This document shows positions 16,620-24,622 of a stretch of DNA of 45,659 nucleotides, in pieces. The notes below the pieces were generated by a model. That model did not search any database. It was given only the letters and a program-made list of their open reading frames with translations, and was not told where the DNA came from. Origin of the DNA: Ga0077527 sp032128415 (lineage in GTDB: Bacteria; Pseudomonadota; Gammaproteobacteria; Burkholderiales; SG8-41); NCBI GenBank assembly GCA_032128415.1, contig JAQBGW010000160.1, forward strand, positions 1 to 45,659. The letters are read 5' to 3'. The translations under genes were made by a program, and so were the position numbers. How positions within the stretch are numbered: position 1 is the stretch's first letter; the number at the start of each line of letters is the position of its first letter.

Positions 16620-17728
16620 AGATCGGCGTTCCCGCAGAAATCAAGAATCATGAATATCGCGTCGGCGTTACGCCCGATGGCGTCGGGGCGCTGGTCGCAG
16701 CCGGTCATACGGTATGCGTACAGACTGGCGCCGGAGCGCGCGTTGGCTTCACGGACGATGATTACCGAAGTGCCGGCGCCGTCACTGCGACTTCAGCCGC
16801 AGAGGTCTATGTGGCGGAACTGATCATCAAGGTCAAGGAACTGCAACGCAGCGAATTTCCGTTGGTGCATCCGGGGCAAATACTCTACTGCTACCACCAT
16901 TTTGCAGCCAACCGCGAACTGCTGGAGGCCATGCTGCTGGCGGGTGCTGCGTGCATCGCCTACGAAACCGTAACAGACGCCGCCGGCGGTTTACCTCTGC
17001 TGACTCCGATGTCGCAGATCGCCGGTCGTCTGGCACCACAAGCCGGCGCATGGGCACTGCAGATGGCCCATGGCGGCAGCGGTGTGTTACTGGCCGGCGT
17101 TCCGGGAGTGCTGCCCGCCAACGTCCTGATCATCGGCGGCGGCACGGTCGGGGAGAATGCTGCGCGCATCGCCATTGGCATGGGAGCGAGCGTAACGCTG
17201 CTCGACCACAGCGCCTCGCGTCTTGCTGATCTGGAATCGATGTTCAGCGGCCGCCTGAAAAGCGCCATCTCGACCCCCCAGGCAATCAACGGTCTGCTGC
17301 CAGATCAGGATTTGGTCGTCGGGGCAGTGCTGTTACGGGGCGCACGGGCACCGCGGTTGATCACGCGAGCAGATCTGAAATGCATGCGCCGCGGCTCGGT
17401 GATCGTGGATGTCGCCATCGATCAGGGTGGCATCTGCGAGACATCGCGGCCGACATCCCATACGGAACCGCTGTATGTCGAAGAAGGCATCGTGCACTAC
17501 TGCGTGCCAAATATGCCCGCGGCAGTTGCACGTACGGCCACACTGGCGCTCACGCACGCCACCCTTCCCCACGCGCTGCAGATCGCCACGCTGCGCCTGC
17601 ACGACGCCATCACGCAGGACCAGCACCTCGCCGCAGGCCTGCAGACCTGCAACGGCAAAGTTACGCATGCTGCGCTGGCCCGCGATCTCGGCATACCCTT
17701 CGTCACGCCGGAGCAAGCGCTGACATGA
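16616..17728 (+). CDS. ald: Alanine dehydrogenase
   Basis: A 370-residue NAD-dependent enzyme interconverting L-alanine and pyruvate plus ammonia. The N-terminus MKIGVPAEIKNHEYRVGVTP, the substrate Lys in ELIIKVKEL near residue 74, the catalytic His in YHHFAANREL near 96, the Rossmann motif GGGTVGENAARIAIGMGA near 175 and VDVAIDQGGICETS near 268 match alanine dehydrogenase. Start ATG 16616 overlaps the pyrD stop; an in-frame upstream ATG at 16586 lies inside pyrD and would add non-homologous residues. The gene in turn overlaps the RnfB-like ferredoxin gene by ATGA. The related N-terminal half of transhydrogenase is excluded by the complete C-terminal part. Confidence 0.95.
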   Translation: MKIGVPAEIKNHEYRVGVTPDGVGALVAAGHTVCVQTGAGARVGFTDDDYRSAGAVTATSAAEVYVAELIIKVKELQRSEFPLVHPGQILYCYHHFAANRELLEAMLLAGAACIAYETVTDAAGGLPLLTPMSQIAGRLAPQAGAWALQMAHGGSGVLLAGVPGVLPANVLIIGGGTVGENAARIAIGMGASVTLLDHSASRLADLESMFSGRLKSAISTPQAINGLLPDQDLVVGAVLLRGARAPRLITRADLKCMRRGSVIVDVAIDQGGICETSRPTSHTEPLYVEEGIVHYCVPNMPAAVARTATLALTHATLPHALQIATLRLHDAITQDQHLAAGLQTCNGKVTHAALARDLGIPFVTPEQALT

Positions 17729-18348
17729 ATCCGGCCGCTGCGCTTGCTGACGCCATCGACGCACTGCTCCCGCAAACCCAGTGCCGGCTTTGCGGCTATG
17801 CCGGCTGCCGGCCTTATGCCGTAGCCATTGCCTCCGGGCAGGCGCAGATCAATCAATGTCCACCGGGGGGCGATGAACTCATCGCGGAGCTGGCCCTGAC
17901 CCTGGGTACGGCTGCGCTGCCGCTGAACGCTGCGCATGGCGAAGCCAAACCGCCGGTGGTGGCACTGATCGACGAGGCGCTGTGCATCGGCTGCGCATTG
18001 TGCATCGCCGCCTGCCCTGTGGATGCCATCGTCGGCGCCCGCAAACGCATGCACACCATCATCACTGCCGACTGCACGGGATGCGAATTGTGCCTGCCGC
18101 CATGTCCGGTCGACTGCATCACACTGGTAGCGACCGGCGCACCGCGCAATCACGCGGCACAGAAATTAATGGCGGTGCGAGCGCGCGAACTGCATACCGC
18201 AAGGACGCGACGGCTGGACAGCCGCAACCGCGCGCGCCGTAATCCCGCCGCAGATAACATGACTACCGATGCCGGGCATCACAAACGCGAAACCATTGCC
18301 CGCGCACTGGCACGGGCGCAGGCGCGCCTCGGCGGGAAATCCCGCTGA
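17725..18348 (+). CDS. RnfB-like iron-sulfur protein (soluble, orphan)
   Basis: A 207-residue ferredoxin-like protein related to subunit B of the Rnf electron-transport complex. It opens directly with the 4Fe-4S module C-x2-C-x4-C-x16-C (QCRLCGYAGCRPYA onward, ending at NQCPPGG, residues 19-46). Two classical ferredoxin motifs follow: CIGCALCIAACPVDAI near residue 90 and CTGCELCLPPCPVDCI near 120. A basic tail of about 65 residues, rich in Arg and Ala, follows. The N-terminal membrane helix of true RnfB is missing, and no other rnf gene is present in the window. Start ATG 17725 overlaps the ald stop. A soluble electron carrier is likely, but the partner is unknown. Confidence 0.9.
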   Translation: MNPAAALADAIDALLPQTQCRLCGYAGCRPYAVAIASGQAQINQCPPGGDELIAELALTLGTAALPLNAAHGEAKPPVVALIDEALCIGCALCIAACPVDAIVGARKRMHTIITADCTGCELCLPPCPVDCITLVATGAPRNHAAQKLMAVRARELHTARTRRLDSRNRARRNPAADNMTTDAGHHKRETIARALARAQARLGGKSR

Positions 18349-18357
18349 TTAAATCCA

Positions 18358-18444
18358 GTGATGAGTGCAAAGTGCAGAGTGCAGAGCGGAGAACCGGGGG
18401 ACGGTACGCTCATCATTTTGCATTTTGCACTCTGCACTTTGCAC
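18358..18444. repeat. Inverted array of degenerate 7-bp repeats between convergent genes
   Basis: 18358-18392 divides into GTGATGA, GTGCAAA, GTGCAGA, GTGCAGA and GCGGAGA. After a short GC-rich core, 18410-18444 divides into TCATCAT, TTTGCAT, TTTGCAC, TCTGCAC and TTTGCAC, whose complements are ATGATGA, ATGCAAA, GTGCAAA, GTGCAGA and GTGCAAA. The arms contain a perfect 19-base inverted repeat (18365-18383 against 18426-18444). It fills the gap between the convergent rnfB-like and M48 protease genes and may form a bidirectional hairpin. It shares unit length and style with 4498-4569. Confidence 0.7.
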
Positions 18445-18456
18445 TTGCCCTTAAAG

Positions 18457-19443
18457 TCAGCGGCCGAACAAACCGCGCAACAACTGACCGGGATCGATAC
18501 CGATACCGCCATCACCCTTGGGTTGTGGCTCCGGTTGCTGCTCGGCAAGGCCGCGTGCACCTTCTGCCGGCAGCGGCTGCGCAGCACGCATCGCGCCAGC
18601 GCCCGCTGCAACGCGGCGAATCTCAAGTTCCAGCCCGGCAGGCAACCGCGACAGGCTGGGTGTCAGCGCAATACCCAGTTGCTCCAGACGCTCCCCCGGC
18701 GCCGGATGGGTCTTGAACAATAGCGCCAGCGCGTTATCACCAGCACCGCGCGCATTCAGCTTATGCAACACGTCGAGCAGACCGAACGGGTTGTATCCGG
18801 CACGCGCTGCCAACACCACGCCGATCACGTCCGCCTCGAACTCCGCGCTTTTGTCGAGGCCGCGCGCAAACACTTCCGCACCGGTGCCGATCATGTTGTT
18901 GACCAGCGCCGAGCGATTGTCGCGCTGTGCGAGCTGCGCGCCGGCAGACAATGCCGCACTTTTCTGCATCACGGTGACATGGTGACGACGGATGATGTGG
19001 CCGATTTCATGCGCGAGCACACCGGCAAGCTGCGCTTCGTTGTCGAGGATTTCATACAATCCGCGTGTCAGCATCACATACCCGCCGGGCGCAGCAAAAG
19101 CATTGATCGACGCTGTTTCGATGACGCCAAAGTGCCACGGCAGATCCGGACGCTCTCCCTGCAACGCCACCCAGCGGCCAACACGATTGACGTATTGCTG
19201 CAGCTCAGCGTCGTTGACCAGTGGTGCGGCGCCCAGCATGCGCCCCGTAATTTCACGCCCCAGCGTCAGCTCTTCCTCCTCGCTGACACCGCCAGCCGCG
19301 GTCACCACATCCTTGCCGATGCTGAATATCCGGTTCAGATCTATTGATTGCGCGGTTGCAGTAGCGGCACCACACAACAAACACAACAATGCGCAACGCG
19401 CCGCAGTGTGGCGATAAGCGAAGAGCAGTATCCGGCTTAGCAT
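18457..19443 (-). CDS. Periplasmic M48-family metalloprotease
   Basis: A 328-residue zinc protease. A signal peptide (MLSRILLFAYRHTAARCALL, then CLLCGAATATAQS) precedes the catalytic domain. The active site is HEIGH in VLAHEIGHIIRRHH near residue 145, and the third zinc ligand is Glu in EFEADVIG near 200. The C-terminal 80 residues are low in complexity (Gly, Gln, Pro, Glu). The closest described relatives are BepA/LoiP-type envelope quality-control proteases, but the TPR domain of BepA is absent. The start codon overlaps the stop of the upstream SH3 protein gene (TAATG), so the two are coupled and probably share a role in the envelope. Confidence 0.93.
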   Translation of the reverse strand: MLSRILLFAYRHTAARCALLCLLCGAATATAQSIDLNRIFSIGKDVVTAAGGVSEEEELTLGREITGRMLGAAPLVNDAELQQYVNRVGRWVALQGERPDLPWHFGVIETASINAFAAPGGYVMLTRGLYEILDNEAQLAGVLAHEIGHIIRRHHVTVMQKSAALSAGAQLAQRDNRSALVNNMIGTGAEVFARGLDKSAEFEADVIGVVLAARAGYNPFGLLDVLHKLNARGAGDNALALLFKTHPAPGERLEQLGIALTPSLSRLPAGLELEIRRVAAGAGAMRAAQPLPAEGARGLAEQQPEPQPKGDGGIGIDPGQLLRGLFGR

Positions 19444-19979
19444 TACTGGGGTGTCCCGCCGGGCGGCGTATTTGCCGCATCCACCGGCTCCGCCAGATAA
19501 TCAACCCGCACCGCGGACAGTCCTGCGCCGCCGGCATGCGCCTGCGCCTGATCACGATCAGCGGCAAAACCATCGAGCGCCTGCATCTGTCCGGCGTCAA
19601 AGCGCGCCTGTTTGAGATCCTCTTCATCCAGTCCGCGGATACCCAGCGTCGCCGTCACATTGACATTTTGCCGCGGGCCAAACAAACGACCGAGAGCAGA
19701 ACCGCCTCCCGCGCCATCACTGCTGCCAGTGCCGGCGGCGCCAAAACGGACATTAAAGGAATACAACCAACCGGTCATCGTGCCCGCCTTGACCTGCACC
19801 CAGGCGCCCTTACGCGCGACAGCCTCGCCGGTGGCGCCGCGTATCAGATTGGTTACCACCGCCGCATCGGCTCGTGGTTCGGTGCGCACCACACTGTCGC
19901 GCTCGACAGTCACCGGCTCGGCGGCGGCCATTGCAGCAACGCCGGCGAGCACCCATGCGGATAACCATTTGTTCAGCAT
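19443..19979 (-). CDS. Secreted protein with bacterial SH3-like domain
   Basis: A 178-residue exported protein. From ATG 19979 it begins MLNKWLSAWVLAGVAAMAAA, a clear signal peptide, then an SH3-like fold of about 65 residues (VTVERDSVVRTEPRADAAVV, then VARKGAWVQVKAGTMTGWLY). After a Gly/Ser-rich linker comes a C-terminal segment with VNVTATLGIRGLDEEDLKQA. Upstream in-frame starts exist at 19985 and 20021, but only the later ones place the signal peptide at the N-terminus. It overlaps the M48 protease gene. Bacterial SH3 domains often bind peptidoglycan or guide partner proteases; the exact role here is unknown. Confidence 0.85.
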   Translation of the reverse strand: MLNKWLSAWVLAGVAAMAAAEPVTVERDSVVRTEPRADAAVVTNLIRGATGEAVARKGAWVQVKAGTMTGWLYSFNVRFGAAGTGSSDGAGGGSALGRLFGPRQNVNVTATLGIRGLDEEDLKQARFDAGQMQALDGFAADRDQAQAHAGGAGLSAVRVDYLAEPVDAANTPPGGTPQ

Positions 19980-20076
19980 ATGCATTTCTGTGCAATCCAG
20001 TTTGCGCCGCCCTGGTGGCAAATGCGCCCATTATAATCACGCCGGATAATTACATGCTACGCTGTTCGTACCTGCA

Positions 20077-20709
20077 GTGAATCCCGCAAAACGACACGCC
20101 ATTTACGCCCGTTTCCGCGCCGCCAATCCCGAGCCGCGCGGCGAACTTGAGTTTGCCGATGTATTCGAGCTGCTGGTCGCGGTAATCCTGTCGGCGCAGG
20201 CGACCGACAAGAGTGTCAATCGGGCGACACGTGAACTTTTCCGTCGCGCTAATACGCCCCGGACGATCCTGAAACTGGGCGTCATCGGGCTGGAATCCTA
20301 TATCAAGAGTATCGGCCTCTACCGCACCAAGGCGAAGAACATCATCGCCACTTGCAGCCTCCTGCTCGACCAACACGGCGGCATCGTACCGCGGGATCGG
20401 GAAGCGCTGGAAGCATTGCCCGGGGTCGGACGAAAAACCGCCAACGTAGTGCTCAATATAGCCTTTGGCGAGCCGACCATCGCCGTCGATACGCACATCT
20501 TCCGTATAGCCAACCGCACCGGCCTCGCGCCCGGCAAAAACCCTCTCGCCGTCGAGTTGAAACTGCTGAAGGTGACGCCGGAAGAATTCCGACTACATGC
20601 GCATCACTGGTTGATCCTGCACGGGCGTTACATCTGCCTGGCCCGCAAACCGCGTTGCGGGGAATGTCCAATCCGCGATTTATGCGAATTCCGCGGGAAA
20701 ACGGCATAA
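20077..20709 (+). CDS. nth: Endonuclease III (DNA glycosylase/AP lyase)
   Basis: A 210-residue base-excision repair enzyme that removes oxidised pyrimidines. The helix-hairpin-helix LEALPGVGRKTANVVL contains the catalytic Lys, and VDTHIFRIANR contains the catalytic Asp. The C-terminus has the 4Fe-4S site C-x6-C-x2-C-x5-C in CLARKPRCGECPIRDLC. It starts with GTG at 20077, the only start giving the family N-terminus (MNPAKRHAIYARF). A TATAAT at 20032-20037 may be its -10. A strong terminator follows the stop directly. In many Proteobacteria nth adjoins rnf genes; here the RnfB-like gene is 1.7 kb away. Confidence 0.98.
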   Translation: MNPAKRHAIYARFRAANPEPRGELEFADVFELLVAVILSAQATDKSVNRATRELFRRANTPRTILKLGVIGLESYIKSIGLYRTKAKNIIATCSLLLDQHGGIVPRDREALEALPGVGRKTANVVLNIAFGEPTIAVDTHIFRIANRTGLAPGKNPLAVELKLLKVTPEEFRLHAHHWLILHGRYICLARKPRCGECPIRDLCEFRGKTA

Positions 20710-20737
20710 AAAACCGCGCCTGGGGGCGCGGTTTTTT
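20708..20737. terminator. Bidirectional rho-independent terminator
   Basis: CCGCGCC (20714-20720) pairs with GGCGCGG (20725-20731) around a short loop, flanked by six A on the left and six T on the right. It works for nth on the plus strand and for the cytochrome genes arriving on the minus strand. Confidence 0.92.
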
Positions 20738-20753
20738 ATGCAGCGCAATGCTA

Positions 20754-21077
20754 TCAGTATTTGACGACGAGTCCGGATTGCCGCGAATAGTAGGCCGCGA
20801 GATCGTCAATATCAGCTTTGGACAGACCAGCCGCCATCGGCGCCATAATGGCATTCTTGCGCTCGCCGGATTTGTAATCCGATAAAGCCTTGACCAGATA
20901 ATTGTAGTACTGGCCAGAAAGTCGCGGAAAATCCGGCGCCGCGCTATTGCCCTCGGGACCATGACAAGCCGCGCAGATTTTGGATTTTTCCTTGCCTGCA
21001 GCCGGGTTGGCTGCCCAAGTTGCGCCACCGGCCATCATGGCCACGCAGCCGGCAATCAACAGCAATTTCTTCATCAT
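20754..21077 (-). CDS. Small periplasmic c-type cytochrome (c553 family)
   Basis: A 107-residue class I monohaem cytochrome. A signal peptide (MMKKLLLIAGCVAMMAGGATWA) is followed by the haem site CAACH near residue 35. The distal Met is likely one of those in NAIMAPMAAGLS near residue 79, and a C-terminal helix DIDDLAAYYSRQ follows. It lies 14 bases downstream of a paralogue with the same layout, so the two form a tandem operon. Such proteins shuttle electrons in the periplasm to oxidases or denitrification enzymes; the partner cannot be named from sequence. Confidence 0.93.
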   Translation of the reverse strand: MMKKLLLIAGCVAMMAGGATWAANPAAGKEKSKICAACHGPEGNSAAPDFPRLSGQYYNYLVKALSDYKSGERKNAIMAPMAAGLSKADIDDLAAYYSRQSGLVVKY

Positions 21078-21091
21078 GATCCCCTGATCCC

Positions 21092-21451
21092 TTACTTGGC
21101 CGCCGACTGTGTCGCGGTCGATGAATAATAAGCGCCCAGATCAGCCATATCCTGGTCGGACAGCCCGGCGGCGATACTGCGCATGGACGGGTGGCTGCGG
21201 TCGCCCCTCTTGTAAGCCTGCAGCGCACTGACGATGTAAGCCGCATGCTGCCCGCCGAGTTTGGGCACGTTGTAGGTCACGGGGAATGCGGTTTTGTAGC
21301 CGGGGATGCCGTGGCAGCCGGCGCACATGGAGGTCTTGTCCTTGCCAGCCACTGGATTTCCCTGTGCCGCTTGAGAAATGGCGGGTGCCAGAGCGACCGC
21401 AGCCATGCTCAAGCCGATGCAAAGTATGCGGTTCATGGAAGCGCGTTTCAT
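21092..21451 (-). CDS. Small periplasmic c-type cytochrome (c553 family)
   Basis: A monohaem cytochrome of about 119 residues with a signal peptide (MNRILCIGLSMAAVALAPAI, then SQAAQG) and the haem site CAGCH. The likely axial Met is in HPSMRSIAAGLSDQDMADLG, and the C-terminal helix is like its neighbour at 20754. Possible starts are 21463, 21451 and 21436; 21451 is preferred because AGGA lies upstream and the n-region stays basic. It is the first gene of a two-cytochrome operon ending at the 20708-20737 terminator. The pair probably arose by duplication, though identity outside the core is only moderate. Confidence 0.92.
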   Translation of the reverse strand: MKRASMNRILCIGLSMAAVALAPAISQAAQGNPVAGKDKTSMCAGCHGIPGYKTAFPVTYNVPKLGGQHAAYIVSALQAYKRGDRSHPSMRSIAAGLSDQDMADLGAYYSSTATQSAAK

Positions 21452-21592
21452 GGCAGCGATCATTCCTGTATTGAGTCTGTGCAGGGCGCCGATTATAGCC
21501 TAAAAATTTTGCTGATTACGGGGCAAAATATGCTGATTGGCAGAGGCCGCAGTGATAGCGGATAATTTGCCTTCGTCGCCCCGGGAATCCCA

Positions 21593-23401
21593 TTGAAGTA
21601 TTCGCTCCGAATTCCGCCCGAATTCCTCAGTCTCGCGGGCCGGATTCTTCCATTTGTGCGGTGGTTGCCTCTGGTCAACCGCAGGAGCCTGCGCGCCGAT
21701 GCCCTGGCAGGGCTTACCGGTGCGGTGGTCGTGCTGCCGCAGGGTGTCGCCTTCGCCACTATCGCCGGCCTGCCCCCCGAGTACGGTCTCTATGCCGCAA
21801 TGGTCCCGGCAATCGTCGCCGCGCTGTTCGGTTCAAGTTGGCACCTGGTATCCGGCCCGACAACAGCTTTGTCGATTGTCATTTACTCAACGATGAGCGG
21901 TCTCGCCGAACCGGGTACCGACGAATACATCCGCCTGGTGCTGATGATGACGTTCCTGACCGGCGTGTTCCAGTTCAGCATGGGACTTGCCCGCATGGGC
22001 GCGCTGGTGAATTTCATCTCGCACACCGTCGTGCTTGGTTTTACGGCGGGCGCGGGGTTGCTGATCATGAGCACGCAGATAACGCATTTTTTCGGCATCC
22101 CGATGCCGCGCGGCATCTCGTTCGCAGAAACCCTGCGGCAAACCGCCTACGGCATCGACGACATCAACCTGATTGTGACGTCGGTCGGACTGGTCACGCT
22201 GCTGACCGGCATTTTCTTCAAACGCCGCTATCCGCACCTGCCCTACATGATTATCGCCATGCTGATCGGCAGCTTCTACGCTGCAGCGCTGGGCTTCGTG
22301 CCCTTTCTCGACGCGGGCTCGAAAATTACCACCGTCAAGGCGTTATCCGGAATATTCCCGCATTTCGCGATGCCGGATTTCTCCCTTGAAGGCGTACGCA
22401 AGACCGCGTCAATTGCCGTGGCAGTGACCATGCTCGGGCTGACCGAGGCCATATCCATCGCGCGCGCCATCGCCGTCCGCTCGGAACAGCGCATTGACGG
22501 CAATCAGGAATTCATTGGCCAAGGCCTGTCGAACATCGCCGGCAGTTTCTTTTCGGCCTATGCCTCCAGCGGATCGTTCAACCGCAGCGGCGTCAACTAC
22601 GAAGCGGGGGCACGCACCCCCATGGCTGCAATCCTGTCCGCGGCGTTCCTGCTGTTGATCGTCCTGCTGGTGGCGCCGCTGGTGCAGTTTCTACCCGTGC
22701 CGGCAATGGCTGGCGTCCTGTTTCTCGTGGCCAGAGGTCTGATCGATGTGCCGCAGTTCCGCAATATCATCCGTACCAGCTGGCCCGAAACAGTTGTGCT
22801 CGGCATTACGTTATTGGCTACGCTATTTGTCGAACTGGAATTCGCCATCTATGCGGGCGTGCTGCTGTCGCTGATGCTCTACCTCAAGCGCACTTCGCAC
22901 CCGCTGATGCTTGACGTCAAGCCGGATCCCAGCGAAGGCAGCTATCACTATGCAACTGACACCGGTCTGCCAGATTGCCCGCAGGTCAAATGCTTGCGCA
23001 TCAACGGTTCCATTTTCTTCGGTGCCGTCGATCACACACAGCAGATGCTGCAGGAAATCGGTGAAAAGACACCGCAAAAACACGTACTGATCGCCGCCAG
23101 CGGTATCAATTTTGTCGATATTGCCGGCGCTGAATTCCTTGCCCACGAAGCCAAGCGCCGTCGCCGTTACGGCGGCGGACTGTATTTTTACCGCCTCAAA
23201 AATGAAGTGATCGCAATGCTGGAACGCGGACACTACATGAATGACATCCGCAGAGACAACCTGTTCTCGGTGAAACAGAATGCGATCGCGGCCATTTATC
23301 CCAAATTCGATAATGCGATCTGCCGCGAATGCAAGCTGCGGATTTTCCGCGAATGCAAAACCCAGTTACCCAATGGCGAACTGCGACAAGACCCTGCATA
23401 A
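21593..23401 (+). CDS. SulP-family anion transporter with STAS domain
   Basis: A 602-residue inner-membrane SulP/SLC26 transporter. The membrane part (about residues 20-430) includes DALAGLTGAVVVLPQGVAFA, GLPPEYGLYAAMVPAIVAAL and the ASSGSFNRSGVNYEAGARTP region. The cytoplasmic STAS domain (about 450-560) has the loop IAASGINFVDIAGAEFL. The last 25 residues add an unusual cysteine group, ICRECKLRIFREC. It starts with TTG at 21593, preceded by GGGAA; no better in-frame start gives the conserved N-terminus. The substrate may be sulfate, bicarbonate or another anion; the family label does not decide. It is transcribed away from the cytochrome operon and converges on uspA. Confidence 0.95.
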   Translation: MKYSLRIPPEFLSLAGRILPFVRWLPLVNRRSLRADALAGLTGAVVVLPQGVAFATIAGLPPEYGLYAAMVPAIVAALFGSSWHLVSGPTTALSIVIYSTMSGLAEPGTDEYIRLVLMMTFLTGVFQFSMGLARMGALVNFISHTVVLGFTAGAGLLIMSTQITHFFGIPMPRGISFAETLRQTAYGIDDINLIVTSVGLVTLLTGIFFKRRYPHLPYMIIAMLIGSFYAAALGFVPFLDAGSKITTVKALSGIFPHFAMPDFSLEGVRKTASIAVAVTMLGLTEAISIARAIAVRSEQRIDGNQEFIGQGLSNIAGSFFSAYASSGSFNRSGVNYEAGARTPMAAILSAAFLLLIVLLVAPLVQFLPVPAMAGVLFLVARGLIDVPQFRNIIRTSWPETVVLGITLLATLFVELEFAIYAGVLLSLMLYLKRTSHPLMLDVKPDPSEGSYHYATDTGLPDCPQVKCLRINGSIFFGAVDHTQQMLQEIGEKTPQKHVLIAASGINFVDIAGAEFLAHEAKRRRRYGGGLYFYRLKNEVIAMLERGHYMNDIRRDNLFSVKQNAIAAIYPKFDNAICRECKLRIFRECKTQLPNGELRQDPA

Positions 23402-23461
23402 ACGCAGGCGCTGCAGCCGCACTGCGGGAATAGATATAGCTAATTGTTTTTATTATGTTTT

Positions 23462-23905
23462 TTATCTGACCACGATGACCGGACGAGTGCACCGGGTCAA
23501 CACTTCCATGGTTTCGCTACCGAGCAATAACGCCGTCAGCCCCTTGCGCCCACGCGACGGCATCACAATCGCATCGCAATTGCGTGACCGTGCGGTAGCA
23601 ATGATTTCTTTGTAGGGACGGTCGGCGCTGACCATGCGGCTGCTGCAGGCCACCCTGGACTTCGCCGCCAGTACTTCGGCACGCGCCAGATAGGCCTTGG
23701 CATTATCCTTAGCGCCACGCTCGTAACTGTCCATCCAATCCGGTTCGGGCACGTATCCTTCAGCGAAGATCATCGGGTCCAGACGCGGTAGTACGTAGAG
23801 GAGCGAGACGCGCCCCGCAGACATCTTGGCCATTTTAATGCCAGTGACCAGCGCCTTGCGTGACAGCTTGGATCCGTCGGTGTAAATCAGAATGTGCTTG
23901 AACAC
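23462..23905 (-). CDS. Universal stress protein, UspA family
   Basis: A 147-residue single-domain cytoplasmic protein. The N-terminus MFKHILIYTDGSKLSRKAL carries the nucleotide-proximal Asp-Gly-Ser. The C-terminal loop SRGRKGLTALLLGSETMEVL corresponds to the ATP-binding G-x2-G-x9-G-S motif with the first Gly replaced, so ATP binding is plausible but not certain. It converges with the SulP gene. The regulation and partner are not evident. Confidence 0.93.
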   Translation of the reverse strand: MFKHILIYTDGSKLSRKALVTGIKMAKMSAGRVSLLYVLPRLDPMIFAEGYVPEPDWMDSYERGAKDNAKAYLARAEVLAAKSRVACSSRMVSADRPYKEIIATARSRNCDAIVMPSRGRKGLTALLLGSETMEVLTRCTRPVIVVR

Positions 23906-24008
23906 GCTGAAGCCTCCCGTTTATCGATTCCTGGATAGGGACTGTTTACGGAAACCAGATTATCACGGTGCGGCCTGCGATGCACAGGCGCGCTTATAAT
24001 CACCAGCC

Positions 24009-24611
24009 ATGGCCAACCGACTCTCAAAAATCGTCACCCGCACCGGCGACGACGGTACTACCGGACTCGCTTCCGGCAACCGTATTGCCAAGGATCAGCC
24101 CCGCGTTGCAGCACTGGGCGATGTGGATGAACTCAACAGCACGATCGGCCTGCTGCTGGCCGAACCGCTGCCGGCAGAAGAGCGTAAGGCGCTATCCAGC
24201 GTGCAACACGATCTGTTCGACCTCGGTGGCGAATTGAGCCTTCCCGGACACGCCTTGATCAGCACTGCTCACCTCGCGCGCCTCGATGGACTGGTCGATC
24301 AGTTCAATGCCGGCCTGCCGCCATTGAAAGATTTTGTGCTGCCAGGCGGCACCCGCGCCGCGGCACTGGCGCATGTGGCGCGCACGGTCTGCCGGCGCGC
24401 GGAACGCACATTGGTTGCACTGATGAACGCAGCACCACCCGATGCATCAATGGTCAATGAGAAGAATAAGGAAGAAAATAAAACGCCGTCCCATTTACCG
24501 GTGCAATACCTGAACCGGCTGTCGGATTTTCTGTTCGTACTGGCGCGGGTGCTAAATCGCGCCGACGGCGGCAAGGACGTACTTTGGCAGCAGGACCGCA
24601 ACCGCAACTAA
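24009..24611 (+). CDS. pduO: Cob(I)alamin adenosyltransferase, PduO type
   Basis: A 200-residue enzyme that adenosylates cobalamin with ATP to form coenzyme B12. The N-terminal ATP loop TRTGDDGTTGLASGNRI, the VDELNSTIG helix, VLPGG, the VCRRAERTLVAL helix and the YLNRLSDFLFVLAR helix define the PduO family as distinct from BtuR/CobA. A Lys/Glu-rich insert (VNEKNKEENKTPSH, about residues 149-162) is a little unusual. TATAAT at 23995-24000 ends eight bases before the ATG and no Shine-Dalgarno sequence is present, so the mRNA may be leaderless. It converges, 11 bases apart, on a BtuF-like gene, so both probably serve cobalamin salvage. Confidence 0.96.
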   Translation: MANRLSKIVTRTGDDGTTGLASGNRIAKDQPRVAALGDVDELNSTIGLLLAEPLPAEERKALSSVQHDLFDLGGELSLPGHALISTAHLARLDGLVDQFNAGLPPLKDFVLPGGTRAAALAHVARTVCRRAERTLVALMNAAPPDASMVNEKNKEENKTPSHLPVQYLNRLSDFLFVLARVLNRADGGKDVLWQQDRNRN

Positions 24612-24622
24612 CTCAAAGCCGT

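Noticed and set aside
18358..18444. CRISPR array
   Set aside because: Units are 7 bases and directly adjacent with no spacers, and no cas gene is near.
23402..23461. Terminator between the SulP and uspA genes
   Set aside because: T-rich sequence is present, but no stable GC hairpin precedes it.
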